In this document: one piece after another, positions 50,115 through 58,850 of the stretch
How positions within the stretch are numbered: the first letter of the stretch is position 1
Layout of the letters: the number at the start of each line of letters is the position of its first letter
DNA from: an uncultured Lachnospiraceae bacterium
Lineage (GTDB): Bacteria; Bacillota; Clostridia; Lachnospirales; Lachnospiraceae
Direction: 5' to 3'
Assembly: GCA_910586755.1 (NCBI GenBank)
Contig: CAJUJM010000011.1
Coordinates: 11,271 to 75,270 of the forward strand
Length of the DNA: 64,000 nucleotides
Program-made: the position numbers and the translations under genes
Notes under the pieces: generated by a model
Seen by the model: the letters and a program-made list of their open reading frames with translations, nothing else
What the model was told of the DNA's origin: nothing
The model's database searches: none

Positions 50115-51410
50115 TCAATTTTCCTTCCTGTCAGCCAAAATCTTTTCTACACTGACCAGCTTTACACACAGAGAAAACAGGTTCATGGCGATTTCCAAAT
50201 CTTTTAACGGCGGATAGGTGGGAGCAATCCGGATATTACTGTCTTTTGGATCTTTGCCATAGGGGAAGGCGGCCCCTGCTCCCGTCATGGTAACGCCTGC
50301 CTTTTTGCACTTGGCCACAATATTTTTAGCACAGCCTTCCATAGATTCAAAAGAAATAAAGTATCCGCCCTTGGGGCAGGTCCATTCTCCGATTCCAAGG
50401 CCGCCTAGTTCCCTCGCCAGGGTCTCCTCTACCATCTCAAACTTTGGCCGGAGAATATCCGCATGCTTTCTCATATGCTCTACCATGCCGTGAATATCGC
50501 CGAAGAAGCGCACGTGGCGCAGCTGATTTACCTTGTCATGTCCGATAGTCTGATTCTTTAGCTGGCTGCGGATGTCAGCTAGGTTATTTAAAGAGGTAGC
50601 CAGGGCTGCAATGCCTGAGCCGGGAAAGCTGATTTTGGAGGTGGAAGAAAATTTATAAACTAAATCCGGATTTCCCGCTCTCTTACACTCTGCTAAAATT
50701 TCAATCAGATGATCCTGATCGTGATCATATAAATGATGAACTCCGTATGCATTATCCCAGTAAATGCGGAAGTCTTTGGCTGCCGGCTTTAGCCGGGCAA
50801 AGCGGCGGACCGTCTCATCAGAATAGGAAATTCCCTGGGGATTGGAATACTTTGGCACACACCAGATGCCCTTAATGGCTTCGTCATTTGCAACCAGCTC
50901 TTCCACCATATCCATATCCGGACCCGTAGGAGTCATTGGCACGTTTATCATCTCAATCCCGAAGTATTCGGTCATGGCAAAGTGGCGGTCATAACCGGGA
51001 ACCGGGCACAAAAACTTTACCTTGTCAAGCTTGGCCCAAGGAGTGCTTCCCATAACCCCGTGGGTCATGGCCCGGGCAAGGGTATCGTACATAACATTCA
51101 GGCTGGAATTTCCATAGATAATAATTTTATCCGGACTTACTTCAATCATATCCGCCAAAAGCTCTTTGGCCTCAGAAATACCATCCAGAACGCCGTAGTT
51201 GCGGCAGTCGGTTCCGTCATCGCAGATCAAATCGGAATCGCTGTTTAATACGTCCATCATTTCCATAGACAAGTCCAGCTGTTCTACACATGGCTTTCCT
51301 CTGGACATATCCAGCTTCAGATCTCTTCCATAATACTCCCGGTACTGGGCCTTCAGGGATTTTCTCAGCTCTAATAATTCTTCATTTGTCAACTCAGCAT
51401 ACGGCTTCAT
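50115..51410 (-). CDS. Class I aminotransferase, aspartate aminotransferase type Ic
   Basis: This 431-residue PLP enzyme begins MKPYAELTNEELLELRKSLKAQY and has the segment SSTSKISFPGSG with the PLP-binding Lys, plus YSNPQGISYS and RIAPTYPPLKDLE (substrate Arg). This is the pattern of the Asp_aminotransf (PF12897) group, which in Firmicutes is annotated as aspartate aminotransferase. It is transcribed alone with its own terminator at 49962-50032. The exact amino donor is inferred. Confidence 0.88.
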   Translation of the reverse strand: MKPYAELTNEELLELRKSLKAQYREYYGRDLKLDMSRGKPCVEQLDLSMEMMDVLNSDSDLICDDGTDCRNYGVLDGISEAKELLADMIEVSPDKIIIYGNSSLNVMYDTLARAMTHGVMGSTPWAKLDKVKFLCPVPGYDRHFAMTEYFGIEMINVPMTPTGPDMDMVEELVANDEAIKGIWCVPKYSNPQGISYSDETVRRFARLKPAAKDFRIYWDNAYGVHHLYDHDQDHLIEILAECKRAGNPDLVYKFSSTSKISFPGSGIAALATSLNNLADIRSQLKNQTIGHDKVNQLRHVRFFGDIHGMVEHMRKHADILRPKFEMVEETLARELGGLGIGEWTCPKGGYFISFESMEGCAKNIVAKCKKAGVTMTGAGAAFPYGKDPKDSNIRIAPTYPPLKDLEIAMNLFSLCVKLVSVEKILADRKEN

Positions 51411-51567
51411 CAGAACTCCTCCTTGCGATTTGCTGTAACAGTTCTGAACTGCTACACGATTTACTTAATATGGGGATGCTTTCTCTTTCTTATGCAATAT
51501 AGCATAATCATTTTTCCTTTGCAAGATATTTCCCGGTTGTCCCGGCAATAAAAATGACGAAATTTAG

Positions 51568-51596
51568 TTGACATTGCCCCTGAAATCATGTATATT
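51568..51596 (+). promoter_or_regulatory. Sigma-A promoter of the CoA ligase operon
   Basis: TTGACA (51568-51573) and TATATT (51591-51596) are 17 bases apart. Transcription begins near 51603 and the leader contains the hairpin at 51646-51685. Confidence 0.75.
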
Positions 51597-51645
51597 CTAC
51601 TTTATCAATTAAACGCACCAAAGCGTTAAAGTATCGGATATTCAC

Positions 51646-51685
51646 AGTCAAATACCCCGCAGCAAGCTGACGGGGCATCAAATTT
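51646..51685 (+). repeat. Leader hairpin, copy 2 of a shared motif
   Basis: AGTCAAATACCCCG, a short loop containing GCAGCAAGCTGA, then CGGGGCATCAAATTT. The start and end match the leader of the metalloprotease-like gene (755-810). CCCCG pairs with CGGGG. It lies 26 bases before the ATG at 51712 and could affect translation or termination. Confidence 0.55.
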
Positions 51686-51711
51686 ACAAGAAAACCAAAG
51701 GAGCTATTATC

Positions 51712-53346
51712 ATGCCTATTACTGAACTGCTGGAAAAAAATTGCCGCCTTTACGGCGACGACATCAGCCTTGTGGAAATCAACCCGGAACTGCCGGAAAC
51801 CCGCCGGGTCACCTGGAGAGAGTATAATTTAATCGAACCGTCCCAGGCCCCCTATTACCGCCGGGAAATTACCTGGAACGTATTTAACGAAAAGGCCAAC
51901 CGTTTCGCCAACCTTTTGTTAAGTATGGGCATCCACAAGGGGGATAAGGTTGCGATCCTGCTGATGAACTGTTTAGAGTGGCTTCCTGTTTATTTTGGCA
52001 TTTTAAAGACCGGCGCTCTGGCTGTGCCCTTAAACTTCCGCTATTCCTCTGATGAAATCTCCTACTGCCTTAACCTGGCTGAGGCCGATGTTCTGGTGTT
52101 CGGGCCGGAGTTTATCGGACGTGTGGAGGAAATTGCAGATGAGATCAGCCATCACCGGCTGCTGTTCTTTGTAGGCGAGGGCTGTCCCTCCTTTGCAGAG
52201 GATTACATGTCCCATGCGGCAAACTGCTCCAGCTCTTCCCCTAAAATCGATATTAATGACGAGGATGAGGCTGCTATTTATTTTTCCTCCGGCACCACCG
52301 GATTCCCCAAAGCCATCCTCCACACCCATAAAGCCCTGATGCACGCCGCTTTGGCCGAGCAGAAGCACCACGGCCAGAACCGGGACGATGTATTTTTATG
52401 CATCCCGCCCCTGTACCACACCGGCGCAAAAATGCACTGGTTCGGCAGCCTTCTTTCCGGAAGCAAGGCGGTTCTGTTAAAAGGAACCAGTCCATCCGCC
52501 ATTCTGGACGCGGTTTCTAAGGAGCATTGTACCATTGTCTGGCTGTTAGTTCCCTGGGCCCAGGATATTTTGGATGCCTTAGACCGGGGGGATTTGAAAG
52601 TTCAGGATTATCAGCTTTCCCAATGGCGTCTCATGCACATCGGCGCACAGCCCGTACCCCCCAGCATGATTAAACGTTGGAGAGAGCACTTCCCAGGTCA
52701 CCAGTACGATACCAATTACGGGCTCAGCGAGTCTATTGGTCCCGGCTGTGTTCACCTGGGCGTGGAAAACATTGAAAAAGCAGGTACTATCGGAAAGGCA
52801 GGCTACGGCTGGGAAGTTCAGATTGTAGACGGAAACGGCTGTCAGGTTCCCCAGGGCCAGGTAGGAGAGCTGATTGTAAAGGGGCCAGGCGTTATGGTCT
52901 GCTACTATCACGATCCCAAAGCCACAGAAGATGTATTAAAGGACGGCTGGCTCTATACCGGCGACATGGCTATGGAAGATTCCGACGGGTTCATCATGCT
53001 GGTAGACCGGAAAAAGGACGTGATTATCAGCGGCGGCGAAAATCTGTACCCTGTTCAGATTGAAGATTTCCTGCGTACCTACCAGCCAGTTCACGATGTG
53101 GCGGTTATCGGCCTTCCGGACAAGCGCCTGGGCGAGATTGCCGCTGCGGTAATCTCTGTGAAGCAGGGTTTTTCCTGCACAGAGGATGATATAAATCAGT
53201 TCTGCAGAAAGCTGCCCAGATACAAAAGGCCCCACCGGATCATTTTTGCCGACGTTCCCAGAAACCCAACCGGCAAAATTGAAAAGCCCAAGCTTCGGGA
53301 GATGTACGGCAGCGGCCGTCTGGTAGAAGCTCAGAACCGCTCGTAG
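51712..53346 (+). CDS. AMP-forming acyl-CoA synthetase
   Basis: This 544-residue enzyme of the ANL superfamily has the P-loop IYFSSGTTGFPKAILHTH, the YGLSES adenylate motif, the YTGDMAMEDSDGF hinge and PTGKIEKPKL with the C-terminal catalytic Lys. It makes acyl-AMP and then acyl-CoA from a carboxylic acid. A Na+/solute symporter gene follows by 34 bases, so the pair probably imports and activates an organic acid. The acyl chain cannot be read from sequence; the short size suggests a medium-chain or aromatic acid. Confidence 0.9.
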   Translation: MPITELLEKNCRLYGDDISLVEINPELPETRRVTWREYNLIEPSQAPYYRREITWNVFNEKANRFANLLLSMGIHKGDKVAILLMNCLEWLPVYFGILKTGALAVPLNFRYSSDEISYCLNLAEADVLVFGPEFIGRVEEIADEISHHRLLFFVGEGCPSFAEDYMSHAANCSSSSPKIDINDEDEAAIYFSSGTTGFPKAILHTHKALMHAALAEQKHHGQNRDDVFLCIPPLYHTGAKMHWFGSLLSGSKAVLLKGTSPSAILDAVSKEHCTIVWLLVPWAQDILDALDRGDLKVQDYQLSQWRLMHIGAQPVPPSMIKRWREHFPGHQYDTNYGLSESIGPGCVHLGVENIEKAGTIGKAGYGWEVQIVDGNGCQVPQGQVGELIVKGPGVMVCYYHDPKATEDVLKDGWLYTGDMAMEDSDGFIMLVDRKKDVIISGGENLYPVQIEDFLRTYQPVHDVAVIGLPDKRLGEIAAAVISVKQGFSCTEDDINQFCRKLPRYKRPHRIIFADVPRNPTGKIEKPKLREMYGSGRLVEAQNRS

Positions 53347-53380
53347 AATGTAACCGCTTATACACTAGGAGGATATTCCA

Positions 53381-54922
53381 ATGGTAATCAAAATTATAAT
53401 GGTAGTCATCTTTTTTTCCGTCATGGCCGGTATCGGCCTGTACTGCCGGCGCCACACCGCTGACGTCAACAGTTTTGTACTGGGAGGACGCTCTGTAGGG
53501 CCCTGGCTTACGGCTTTTGCCTATGGAACCTCTTATTTCTCGGCAGTTATTTTTGTAGGCTACGCCGGACAGTTCGGCTGGAAATACGGGATCGCTTCCA
53601 CCTGGATTGGCTTGGGAAATGCCCTTATCGGCTCTCTCCTGGCCTGGGTTATTTTAGGCCGGAGAACCCGCATTATCACGCAGCATTTAAGCAGTGCCAC
53701 CATGCCGGAGTTTTTTGGAAAACGGTTTAACAGCCCTTCCCTGAAGCTGGGAGCGTCTTTAATTGTATTTATATTTTTGATTCCCTACACTGCCTCCCTG
53801 TATAACGGCCTGTCCCGCCTCTTTGGAATGGCTTTCCACGTAGATTACACCGTGTGCATTATCGCCATGGCGGTGCTGACCGGCATCTATGTAGTGGCAG
53901 GAGGTTATATGGCAACTGCCATCAACGACTTTATTCAGGGTATGATTATGCTGGCCGGTATCGTGATTATCATTGCCGCCATTTTAAATGGTCATGGAGG
54001 ATTTATGGAGGCCCTGAATAAGCTGGCCTCCGTTGAAGACCTTTCCGCATCCGCCCAGCCCGGCGTTTTCGCTTCCTTCTTTGGGCCGGATCCTTTAAAT
54101 CTCCTTGGCGTTGTAATCTTGACTTCTCTGGGCACCTGGGGACTTCCCCAGATGGTTCAGAAGTTTTACGCCATCAAAAGTGAGAAAGCCATTCAAAAGG
54201 GCACCATTATCTCCACCTTTTTTGCGATTGTGGTTTCCGGCGGCTGCTACTTTTTAGGCGGCTTCGGACGGCTCTATACCGGACAGTTTGATTTGGCCGC
54301 CGAAGGATATGACGCTATCATTCCCACTATGCTGTCCGGCCTTCCGGAACTTTTAATCGGCCTGGTGGTAATCCTGGTTCTGTCCGCCTCCATGTCCACC
54401 CTGTCCTCCCTGGTTATGGCTTCCAGTTCTACCTTGACTCTGGATTTTTTAAAGGAAACCGTAATGCCGGACATGGACGAAAAAAAGCAGGTCACAGTTA
54501 TCCGCCTTCTTATTGTAGTGTTTATTGCCATCTCCGCTGTCCTTGCGGTGATTCAGTATAAAAACAATATCACCTTTATTGCCCAGCTTATGGGGATCTC
54601 CTGGGGCGCTCTGGCCGGATCCTTTTTGGCCCCCTTCCTCTACGGCCTGTACTGGAAAAAGGCCACCAAAGCTTCCGTATGGTGCTGCTTTGTCTTCGGA
54701 TCCGGTTTGATGACCGCCAACATGCTGGCAAGAAGCGCCTTCCCTGTAATTTTGCAGTCTCCCATCAATGCCGGCGCTTTCGCCATGCTGGCAGGACTTG
54801 TCATTGTCCCGGTTGTCAGCCTGTTTACCAAAGCTCCGGATCAGAAACTGGTGGACGACGCTTTCGCCTGCTACAATAAATTGATGGAAGTTCCACAGTC
54901 TGTAGCCCTTGGAAGTAAATAA
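53381..54922 (+). CDS. Sodium:solute symporter (SSF family)
   Basis: This 513-residue protein has about 13 TM helices and the SSF pattern (GGRSVGPWLTAFAYGTSYFSAVIFVGYAGQFGWKYG near the start and a later ILVLSASMSTLSSLVMASSS sodium site). SSF members carry proline, pantothenate, acetate or other small organic solutes with sodium. Its place directly behind a CoA ligase suggests a carboxylate. A strong terminator follows at 54939-54979. Confidence 0.92.
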   Translation: MVIKIIMVVIFFSVMAGIGLYCRRHTADVNSFVLGGRSVGPWLTAFAYGTSYFSAVIFVGYAGQFGWKYGIASTWIGLGNALIGSLLAWVILGRRTRIITQHLSSATMPEFFGKRFNSPSLKLGASLIVFIFLIPYTASLYNGLSRLFGMAFHVDYTVCIIAMAVLTGIYVVAGGYMATAINDFIQGMIMLAGIVIIIAAILNGHGGFMEALNKLASVEDLSASAQPGVFASFFGPDPLNLLGVVILTSLGTWGLPQMVQKFYAIKSEKAIQKGTIISTFFAIVVSGGCYFLGGFGRLYTGQFDLAAEGYDAIIPTMLSGLPELLIGLVVILVLSASMSTLSSLVMASSSTLTLDFLKETVMPDMDEKKQVTVIRLLIVVFIAISAVLAVIQYKNNITFIAQLMGISWGALAGSFLAPFLYGLYWKKATKASVWCCFVFGSGLMTANMLARSAFPVILQSPINAGAFAMLAGLVIVPVVSLFTKAPDQKLVDDAFACYNKLMEVPQSVALGSK

Positions 54923-54938
54923 CAGTAACCGCTTAGTC

Positions 54939-54979
54939 GGGAGAACAACAGTATCTGCTCTGTTGTTCTCCCATTTTTT
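54939..54979 (+). terminator. Rho-independent terminator after the symporter
   Basis: GGGAGAACAACAG (54939-54951) pairs perfectly with CTGTTGTTCTCCC (54960-54972), followed by ATTTTTT. Confidence 0.92.
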
Positions 54980-55011
54980 CGTAACTATTCTGCCCCTTTT
55001 TCAGACTCTTC

Positions 55012-55041
55012 TTGACAGAACCCGCCCCCAGGAGATACAAT
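55012..55041 (+). promoter_or_regulatory. Promoter of the MATE operon
   Basis: TTGACA (55012-55017) and TACAAT (55036-55041) have an 18-base spacer, about 50 bases before the MATE start at 55092. Confidence 0.65.
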
Positions 55042-55091
55042 AGTTAGCACGCTGCAATTGCGTATACTTATTATAAATAGGAGGAACCACT

Positions 55092-56450
55092 ATGTCGCGG
55101 ACAGAAAATAAAATGGGCACCATGCCTGTTTCCAAGCTGTTGTTTACCATGTCCCTGCCAATGATGATTTCTATGCTGGTACAGGCTCTGTACAATATCA
55201 TTGACAGTATTTTCGTCGCTCAAATCAGCGAAGCTGCCCTGACTGCCGTTTCACTGGCATTTCCAATCCAAAATCTGATGATCGCTGTTTCCGCAGGAAC
55301 CTGCGTAGGCGTTAATGCTCTTTTATCCAGATCCCTTGGGGAAGGACACCGGGATCTTGCTAACCTGGCTGCCGTAAACGGTGTGTTCCTGGCATTTGTA
55401 AGCTATGCCGTATTTGCCATTATGGGCCTTACCCTGTCCCGATTCTATTTTTCCAGCCAAACTTCTAATCCGGAGATTATAGAACTGGGCGTACAATATA
55501 TGACCATCTGTACCGTGCTGGGCTTTGGAATTTTCGGCGAGATGATGTTTGAACGCATTATCCAGTCTACTGGCCGTACTATCTATAATATGTATTCTCA
55601 GGGCACCGGCGCTATCCTCAATATCATATTTGACCCCATCCTGATTTTTGGCCTTTTCGGAGCGCCTGAGATGGGTATCCAGGGCGCTGCTCTGGCAACA
55701 GTTTTTGGTCAGATTGTAGCCATGCTTATGTCCCTTCTTTTTAATAAGAAGAAAAACCCGGATGTTACCCTGTCCTTTAAGGGCTTTCATCCCCACGGCG
55801 CTACCATCCGCACCATCTACGCCGTAGGAGTTCCCAGCACGATTATGCAGTCCATCGGCTCTCTGATGCTTCTTGGTATGAACCGCATCCTTATTGGATT
55901 TTCAGAGACTGCCGTTTCCGTACTGGGCGTTTACTTTAAGCTACAAAGCTTTATCTTCATGCCGATTTTCGGCCTTAACAACGGCATGATTCCCATTATT
56001 GCCTACAATTTCGGCGCAAGAAACAAAAAACGAATCATGGATACCATCAAGCTTTCCATTTTCAGCGCCGTAGCCATTATGCTTGTGGGGCTTGCCGTTT
56101 TCCAGCTTTTCCCAAAACAGCTTCTTCTCCTGTTTAATGCTTCTGACCATATGCTGGAGATTGGTATTCCGGCCCTTAGAACCATCAGCCTGAGCTTTTT
56201 ATTTGCCGGCTACTGCATTATCGTAGGTTCCGTTTTCCAGGCTCTTGGAAATGGCGTCTACAGTCTGATTGTATCCGTCATCCGTCAGCTTATCGGAATC
56301 CTGCCCCTGGCGCTTCTATTCGCCGTCCTGTTTGGTTTAAATGCTGTCTGGCTCTCCTTCCCCCTGGCAGAGCTTCTCTCTGTTACTTTCAGCACCATTC
56401 TGTTTATCCGGATTTATAAGCTGAAGGTCAAGCCGCTTGGCGCAAATTAG
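55092..56450 (+). CDS. MATE-family multidrug efflux transporter
   Basis: This 452-residue protein has 12 predicted TM helices in two similar halves and typical MATE stretches (LPMMISMLVQALYNIIDSIFVAQI; GTCVGVNALLSRSLGEG). MATE pumps export cationic compounds using Na+ or H+. It is followed after 9 bases by the NYN gene, then mntP, all in one direction. Confidence 0.93.
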   Translation: MSRTENKMGTMPVSKLLFTMSLPMMISMLVQALYNIIDSIFVAQISEAALTAVSLAFPIQNLMIAVSAGTCVGVNALLSRSLGEGHRDLANLAAVNGVFLAFVSYAVFAIMGLTLSRFYFSSQTSNPEIIELGVQYMTICTVLGFGIFGEMMFERIIQSTGRTIYNMYSQGTGAILNIIFDPILIFGLFGAPEMGIQGAALATVFGQIVAMLMSLLFNKKKNPDVTLSFKGFHPHGATIRTIYAVGVPSTIMQSIGSLMLLGMNRILIGFSETAVSVLGVYFKLQSFIFMPIFGLNNGMIPIIAYNFGARNKKRIMDTIKLSIFSAVAIMLVGLAVFQLFPKQLLLLFNASDHMLEIGIPALRTISLSFLFAGYCIIVGSVFQALGNGVYSLIVSVIRQLIGILPLALLFAVLFGLNAVWLSFPLAELLSVTFSTILFIRIYKLKVKPLGAN

Positions 56451-56459
56451 GGAGCTGCT

Positions 56460-57008
56460 ATGACCTGTGAATATCTGCTGGTGGACGGATACAACATCAT
56501 CCACGCCTGGCCGGAATTAAAGGAATTGGCTGCCGTCAATTTAGACGCCGCCAGAACTTCTCTCCAGGATATTCTGTGCAACTATCAGGGCTATAAAAAG
56601 TGCAATGTAATAGTAGTCTTTGACGGCTATAAAGTAAAAAACAACCCAGGCGCCGTCCTCCAGTACAACAATATCCATGTGGTATTTACCAAGGAAGCCG
56701 AGACCGCTGATCAATACATAGAAAAGGTTACTCAGCAAATGGATAGGCGCTACAGCGTGGCAGTGGCTACCTCTGATAAATTGGAACAAGTAATCATTCT
56801 GGGAAAAGGCGCTATGAGGCTTTCCGCCCATGACTTAAAAAAAGAAATTAAAGAAACCAATGTGGAAATCAAGAAGCAGCATCTTGAGAGAACTCCGTCC
56901 CGAAAAAACTGGCTCTTTGACCACGTGGATCCGGAACTCCTGGAATATCTGGAGGATATCCGTCTGGATCGGGTGAAAAAGCCGGAAAAAAAGAAGAAAA
57001 AGCGTTAG
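56460..57008 (+). CDS. NYN-domain RNA endonuclease (YacP/Rae1-like)
   Basis: This 182-residue protein begins YLLVDGYNIIHAWPEL with the PIN/NYN active-site Asp, has VVFDGYKV and TAD in the centre and a Lys-rich tail (KKPEKKKKKR). In Bacillus subtilis the related Rae1 cleaves mRNA in the ribosomal A site. It lies in an operon between a MATE pump and MntP, an arrangement that may reflect only shared transcription. Confidence 0.88.
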   Translation: MTCEYLLVDGYNIIHAWPELKELAAVNLDAARTSLQDILCNYQGYKKCNVIVVFDGYKVKNNPGAVLQYNNIHVVFTKEAETADQYIEKVTQQMDRRYSVAVATSDKLEQVIILGKGAMRLSAHDLKKEIKETNVEIKKQHLERTPSRKNWLFDHVDPELLEYLEDIRLDRVKKPEKKKKKR

Positions 57009-57021
57009 GAGGAATTTTCCC

Positions 57022-57582
57022 ATGTCTCTGTTTGAACTTTTTTTAATCGCCCTGGGGCTCTCTATGGACGCCTTTGCCGTGTCCGTCTGCAAAGGCCTTT
57101 CCATGCCCTGTATGCGGTGGAAGCACGCCGGGATTATCGGCCTCTGGTTCGGAAGCTTTCAGGCTCTCATGCCGGCTATTGGCTACTTTTTAGGATACCA
57201 GTTCCGCACAGTGATCACTCAATTTGATCACTGGATCGCTTTTATTCTCCTTGGCATCATCGGATTTAACATGGCAAAGGAAGCCTTTCGCAAAGAAGAT
57301 ACGGAGACTCTGGATTGCTCCGTATCCCCCGGCAATATGGCCCTCCTGGCCATTGCCACCAGTATTGACGCCCTGGCGGTAGGAGTCACCTTTGCCTTTT
57401 TAAACGTGCAGATTATACCGGCTGTCAGCTTTATCGGCATCGTCACCTTTGTCCTGTCTTTTGCCGGAGTCCGCATCGGAAATGTGTTTGGTATCCGCTA
57501 CAAATCCAGGGCTGAGTTAGCCGGAGGGATTATTTTAATGACAATGGGATTAAAAATTCTCATTGAACATTTATTTTTCTAA
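57022..57582 (+). CDS. mntP: Manganese efflux pump MntP
   Basis: This 186-residue protein has six TM helices and two copies of the MntP pattern: ALGLSMDAFAVSVCKGL near the N-terminus and AIATSIDALAVGVTFAF in the middle, each with a metal-binding Asp. It exports Mn2+. No yybP-ykoY riboswitch is visible upstream, because the gene sits in an operon 13 bases after the NYN gene. Confidence 0.95.
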   Translation: MSLFELFLIALGLSMDAFAVSVCKGLSMPCMRWKHAGIIGLWFGSFQALMPAIGYFLGYQFRTVITQFDHWIAFILLGIIGFNMAKEAFRKEDTETLDCSVSPGNMALLAIATSIDALAVGVTFAFLNVQIIPAVSFIGIVTFVLSFAGVRIGNVFGIRYKSRAELAGGIILMTMGLKILIEHLFF

Positions 57583-57659
57583 GCCTTCATAGGCCGGCAG
57601 CGGACATATGCCACACACGAAAGTCAGAAAAATGTCAGAAATCCTTCATAGAAGATTTA

Positions 57660-57726
57660 TTGGAATTCCCTTCCTCCTGTGCTAAGATAGCAGTGGATCA
57701 AATATGACGCTGCTGTTAAACAGCAG
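57660..57726 (+). promoter_or_regulatory. Promoter and leader palindrome of a choline-binding protein gene
   Basis: TTGGAA (57660-57665) and TAAGAT (57683-57688) are 17 bases apart. In the short leader CTGCTGTT-A-AACAGCAG (57710-57726) is a 17-base palindrome ending just before the AGGAGG, where a hairpin could mask it. Confidence 0.5.
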
Positions 57727-57746
57727 TATAACAGGAGGACTTTTTT

Positions 57747-58646
57747 ATGAGAAAATTAACCAAATTATGTTTGACATTCAGCGCTATAACTGCCCTGGCC
57801 CTGGGCGCAGCCATGACGGCTCAGGCCGACAGCACCATACAGAGTACCCCGGAGTTTTCCCCCGTATGTGTTTACGGAACTGCAGAAAAGTGGGAGGGTA
57901 AGAGCCTTCACCTGACTAACTCCGATACCTCCGCTGTCCATAATGACGTGGTGGTCACCACAGAAGGGGCTGTCATTCTGGACGCAGTTTCCGGAATGCC
58001 TGCAACCTATGAGGACATTCGGGAAGGCGAGACCGTTTATGCTTATGTAGGTCCTGCCATGACCATGAGTCTGCCTCCTATGGCCAATGGAGAGGTGATT
58101 TTCATCAATGTACCGGCAGATTATCAGGTTCCGTCTTATGCCATTGTTAAAGATTTAAAGGTTCGTCAGGACGGTTCCGCAGAGCTAACCGCTGTAGGCG
58201 GCCGGGTTTATGAAATCCCTGCTGACTGTTATTTAACTCCCTATCTGACCCGTCAGATGATTGGGATTGACAGCCTGACTCCCGGGAGCGCCTGCGTTAT
58301 TTGGACCGAAAACGGCTCCAATACTGCTAACAAGGTTATGCGGTTTAACTTTAACCCCTCTGACCATTCCAATGAAGCCGGTGATTCTGAGAATGTTTCC
58401 GGCTCCGTAAAGCCCATGGGCTGGTCCGAGGAAAACGGAAACTGGTATTACTACGGCGCTGACGGCGCTCTCTCCACCGGATGGCTGGAGTTAGATGGCA
58501 AGTGGTACTATTTAAATCCCGAAACCGGAGTGATGGCCACCGGATTTATCCAGGTGGATGGCAAAACCTATTACATGCTTTCTGACGGCAGCATGCTGAC
58601 CAAGCCGATGGTATTCACCCCCGGAGCTGACGGTTCCCTGAAATAG
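57747..58646 (+). CDS. Secreted protein with choline-binding-type cell-wall repeats
   Basis: This 299-residue protein has a signal peptide (LTKLCLTFSAITALALGAAMTAQA) and a middle domain (about 35-205) that I do not recognise. The C-terminal part (about 225-285) holds choline-binding / cell-wall-binding repeats: GWSEENGNWYYYGADGALST, GWLELDGKWYYLNPETGVMAT, GFIQVDGKTYYMLSDG. The repeats bind choline or similar groups on wall polymers, so the protein is displayed at the surface. A terminator follows. Confidence 0.85.
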   Translation: MRKLTKLCLTFSAITALALGAAMTAQADSTIQSTPEFSPVCVYGTAEKWEGKSLHLTNSDTSAVHNDVVVTTEGAVILDAVSGMPATYEDIREGETVYAYVGPAMTMSLPPMANGEVIFINVPADYQVPSYAIVKDLKVRQDGSAELTAVGGRVYEIPADCYLTPYLTRQMIGIDSLTPGSACVIWTENGSNTANKVMRFNFNPSDHSNEAGDSENVSGSVKPMGWSEENGNWYYYGADGALSTGWLELDGKWYYLNPETGVMATGFIQVDGKTYYMLSDGSMLTKPMVFTPGADGSLK

Positions 58647-58676
58647 TCAATCACGCCTCAGAGATAAATAACATCG

Positions 58677-58723
58677 AAAAATCCGGAAAGATTTCTTTGT
58701 TGATGAATTCTTTCCGGATTTTT
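58677..58723 (+). terminator. Terminator after the choline-binding protein gene
   Basis: AAAAATCCGGAAAGA (58677-58691) pairs perfectly with TCTTTCCGGATTTTT (58709-58723). It has T-runs in both directions and can serve the minus-strand fragment as well. Confidence 0.9.
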
Positions 58724-58729
58724 GTACTT

Positions 58730-58831
58730 TTAGAATCGGTAGCGCTCCAGCAAGTAAAGTGGCAGCGTGCTATGGCTGCCGTCATTTTTCCATTCCAGCA
58801 GTTTCTCATAAGCATTGCGCTTTAGATCCAT
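58730..58831 (-). pseudogene. Remnant of a DUF4143-type AAA ATPase gene
   Basis: A good ribosome-binding site (GGGAGGAG) and ATG at 58831 open a 33-codon frame, MDLKRNAYEKLLEWKNDGSH..., which matches the usual N-terminus of DUF4143-type AAA ATPases (which continue into a GARQVGKT P-loop). The frame ends in TAA at 58730 after an unrelated-looking stretch, so the gene body is gone. It is either decayed or a tiny functional leftover. Confidence 0.55.
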
Positions 58832-58850
58832 ATAAAGCTCCTCCCATACA

